A DNA stretch of 6,021 bases from the NCBI GenBank assembly GCA_020027415.1, contig JAHRAW010000048.1, positions 1-6,021 of the forward strand, in the 5' to 3' direction. Below are positions 6,010-6,021 of this stretch, one piece after another. Positions within the stretch are counted from its first letter, which is position 1. Each line of letters starts with the position of its first letter. The position numbers and the translations under genes were made by a program. This DNA is from Gammaproteobacteria bacterium (GTDB taxonomy: Bacteria; Pseudomonadota; Gammaproteobacteria; Arenicellales; Poriferihabitantaceae). The notes below the pieces were generated by a model. It saw nothing but the letters and a program-made list of their open reading frames with translations. It was not told where the DNA came from and made no database searches.

Positions 6010-6021
6010 CAACCCAAAAAA

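Overview
The window looks like chromosomal DNA from a Gram-negative proteobacterium, most likely a gammaproteobacterium. The evidence is two envelope lipopolysaccharide enzymes (a lipid A-type acyltransferase and a GT9 heptosyltransferase-like protein), a GcvA-type LysR regulator, a roughly 400-residue ArgG, and dRS3-like ATTCCC-N8-GGGAAT repeats. Coding DNA is GC-rich with many GCGC runs. The genus cannot be named from this sequence.

Layout. Positions 1-72 are an AT-rich control region (about 26% G+C by hand count) packed with TCATAG-type half-sites. It lies just upstream of a plus-strand LysR regulator gene (73-1011). Everything from 1046 to 5807 is on the minus strand, read right to left: argG (5807-4599), a TIGR04283-type family 2 glycosyltransferase (4531-3824), a TIGR04282/DUF2064 nucleotidyl/glycosyltransferase-like gene (3780-3139), an LpxL/HtrB-family acyltransferase (3060-2083) and a GT9 heptosyltransferase-like gene (2086-1046). 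The last two overlap by ATGA. The other gaps are 43-78 bases without a convincing terminator, so one transcript from an extended -10 promoter in front of argG is plausible. The LysR gene and the cluster converge with 34 bases between stop codons. A 9-bp inverted repeat there contains both stops.

The right end (5808-6021) holds the argG promoter, a C-rich stretch with nothing recognisable, and two tandem hairpin repeats of the widespread ATTCCCGC...GCGGGAAT type.

How the genes fit together. ArgG makes argininosuccinate for arginine synthesis. The acyltransferase and the GT9 enzyme fit lipid A and inner-core assembly. The middle pair belongs to two families named for arsenosugar biosynthesis, but no arsenic methyltransferase or radical-SAM partner is in the window, so their substrate here is open. 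Their position directly upstream of lipopolysaccharide genes suggests an envelope glycan or glycolipid as an alternative. Most of the window is ordinary housekeeping and envelope biology. I found no clearly new system; the best leads are this glycosyltransferase pair in its envelope context and the operator-like array in front of the LysR gene.
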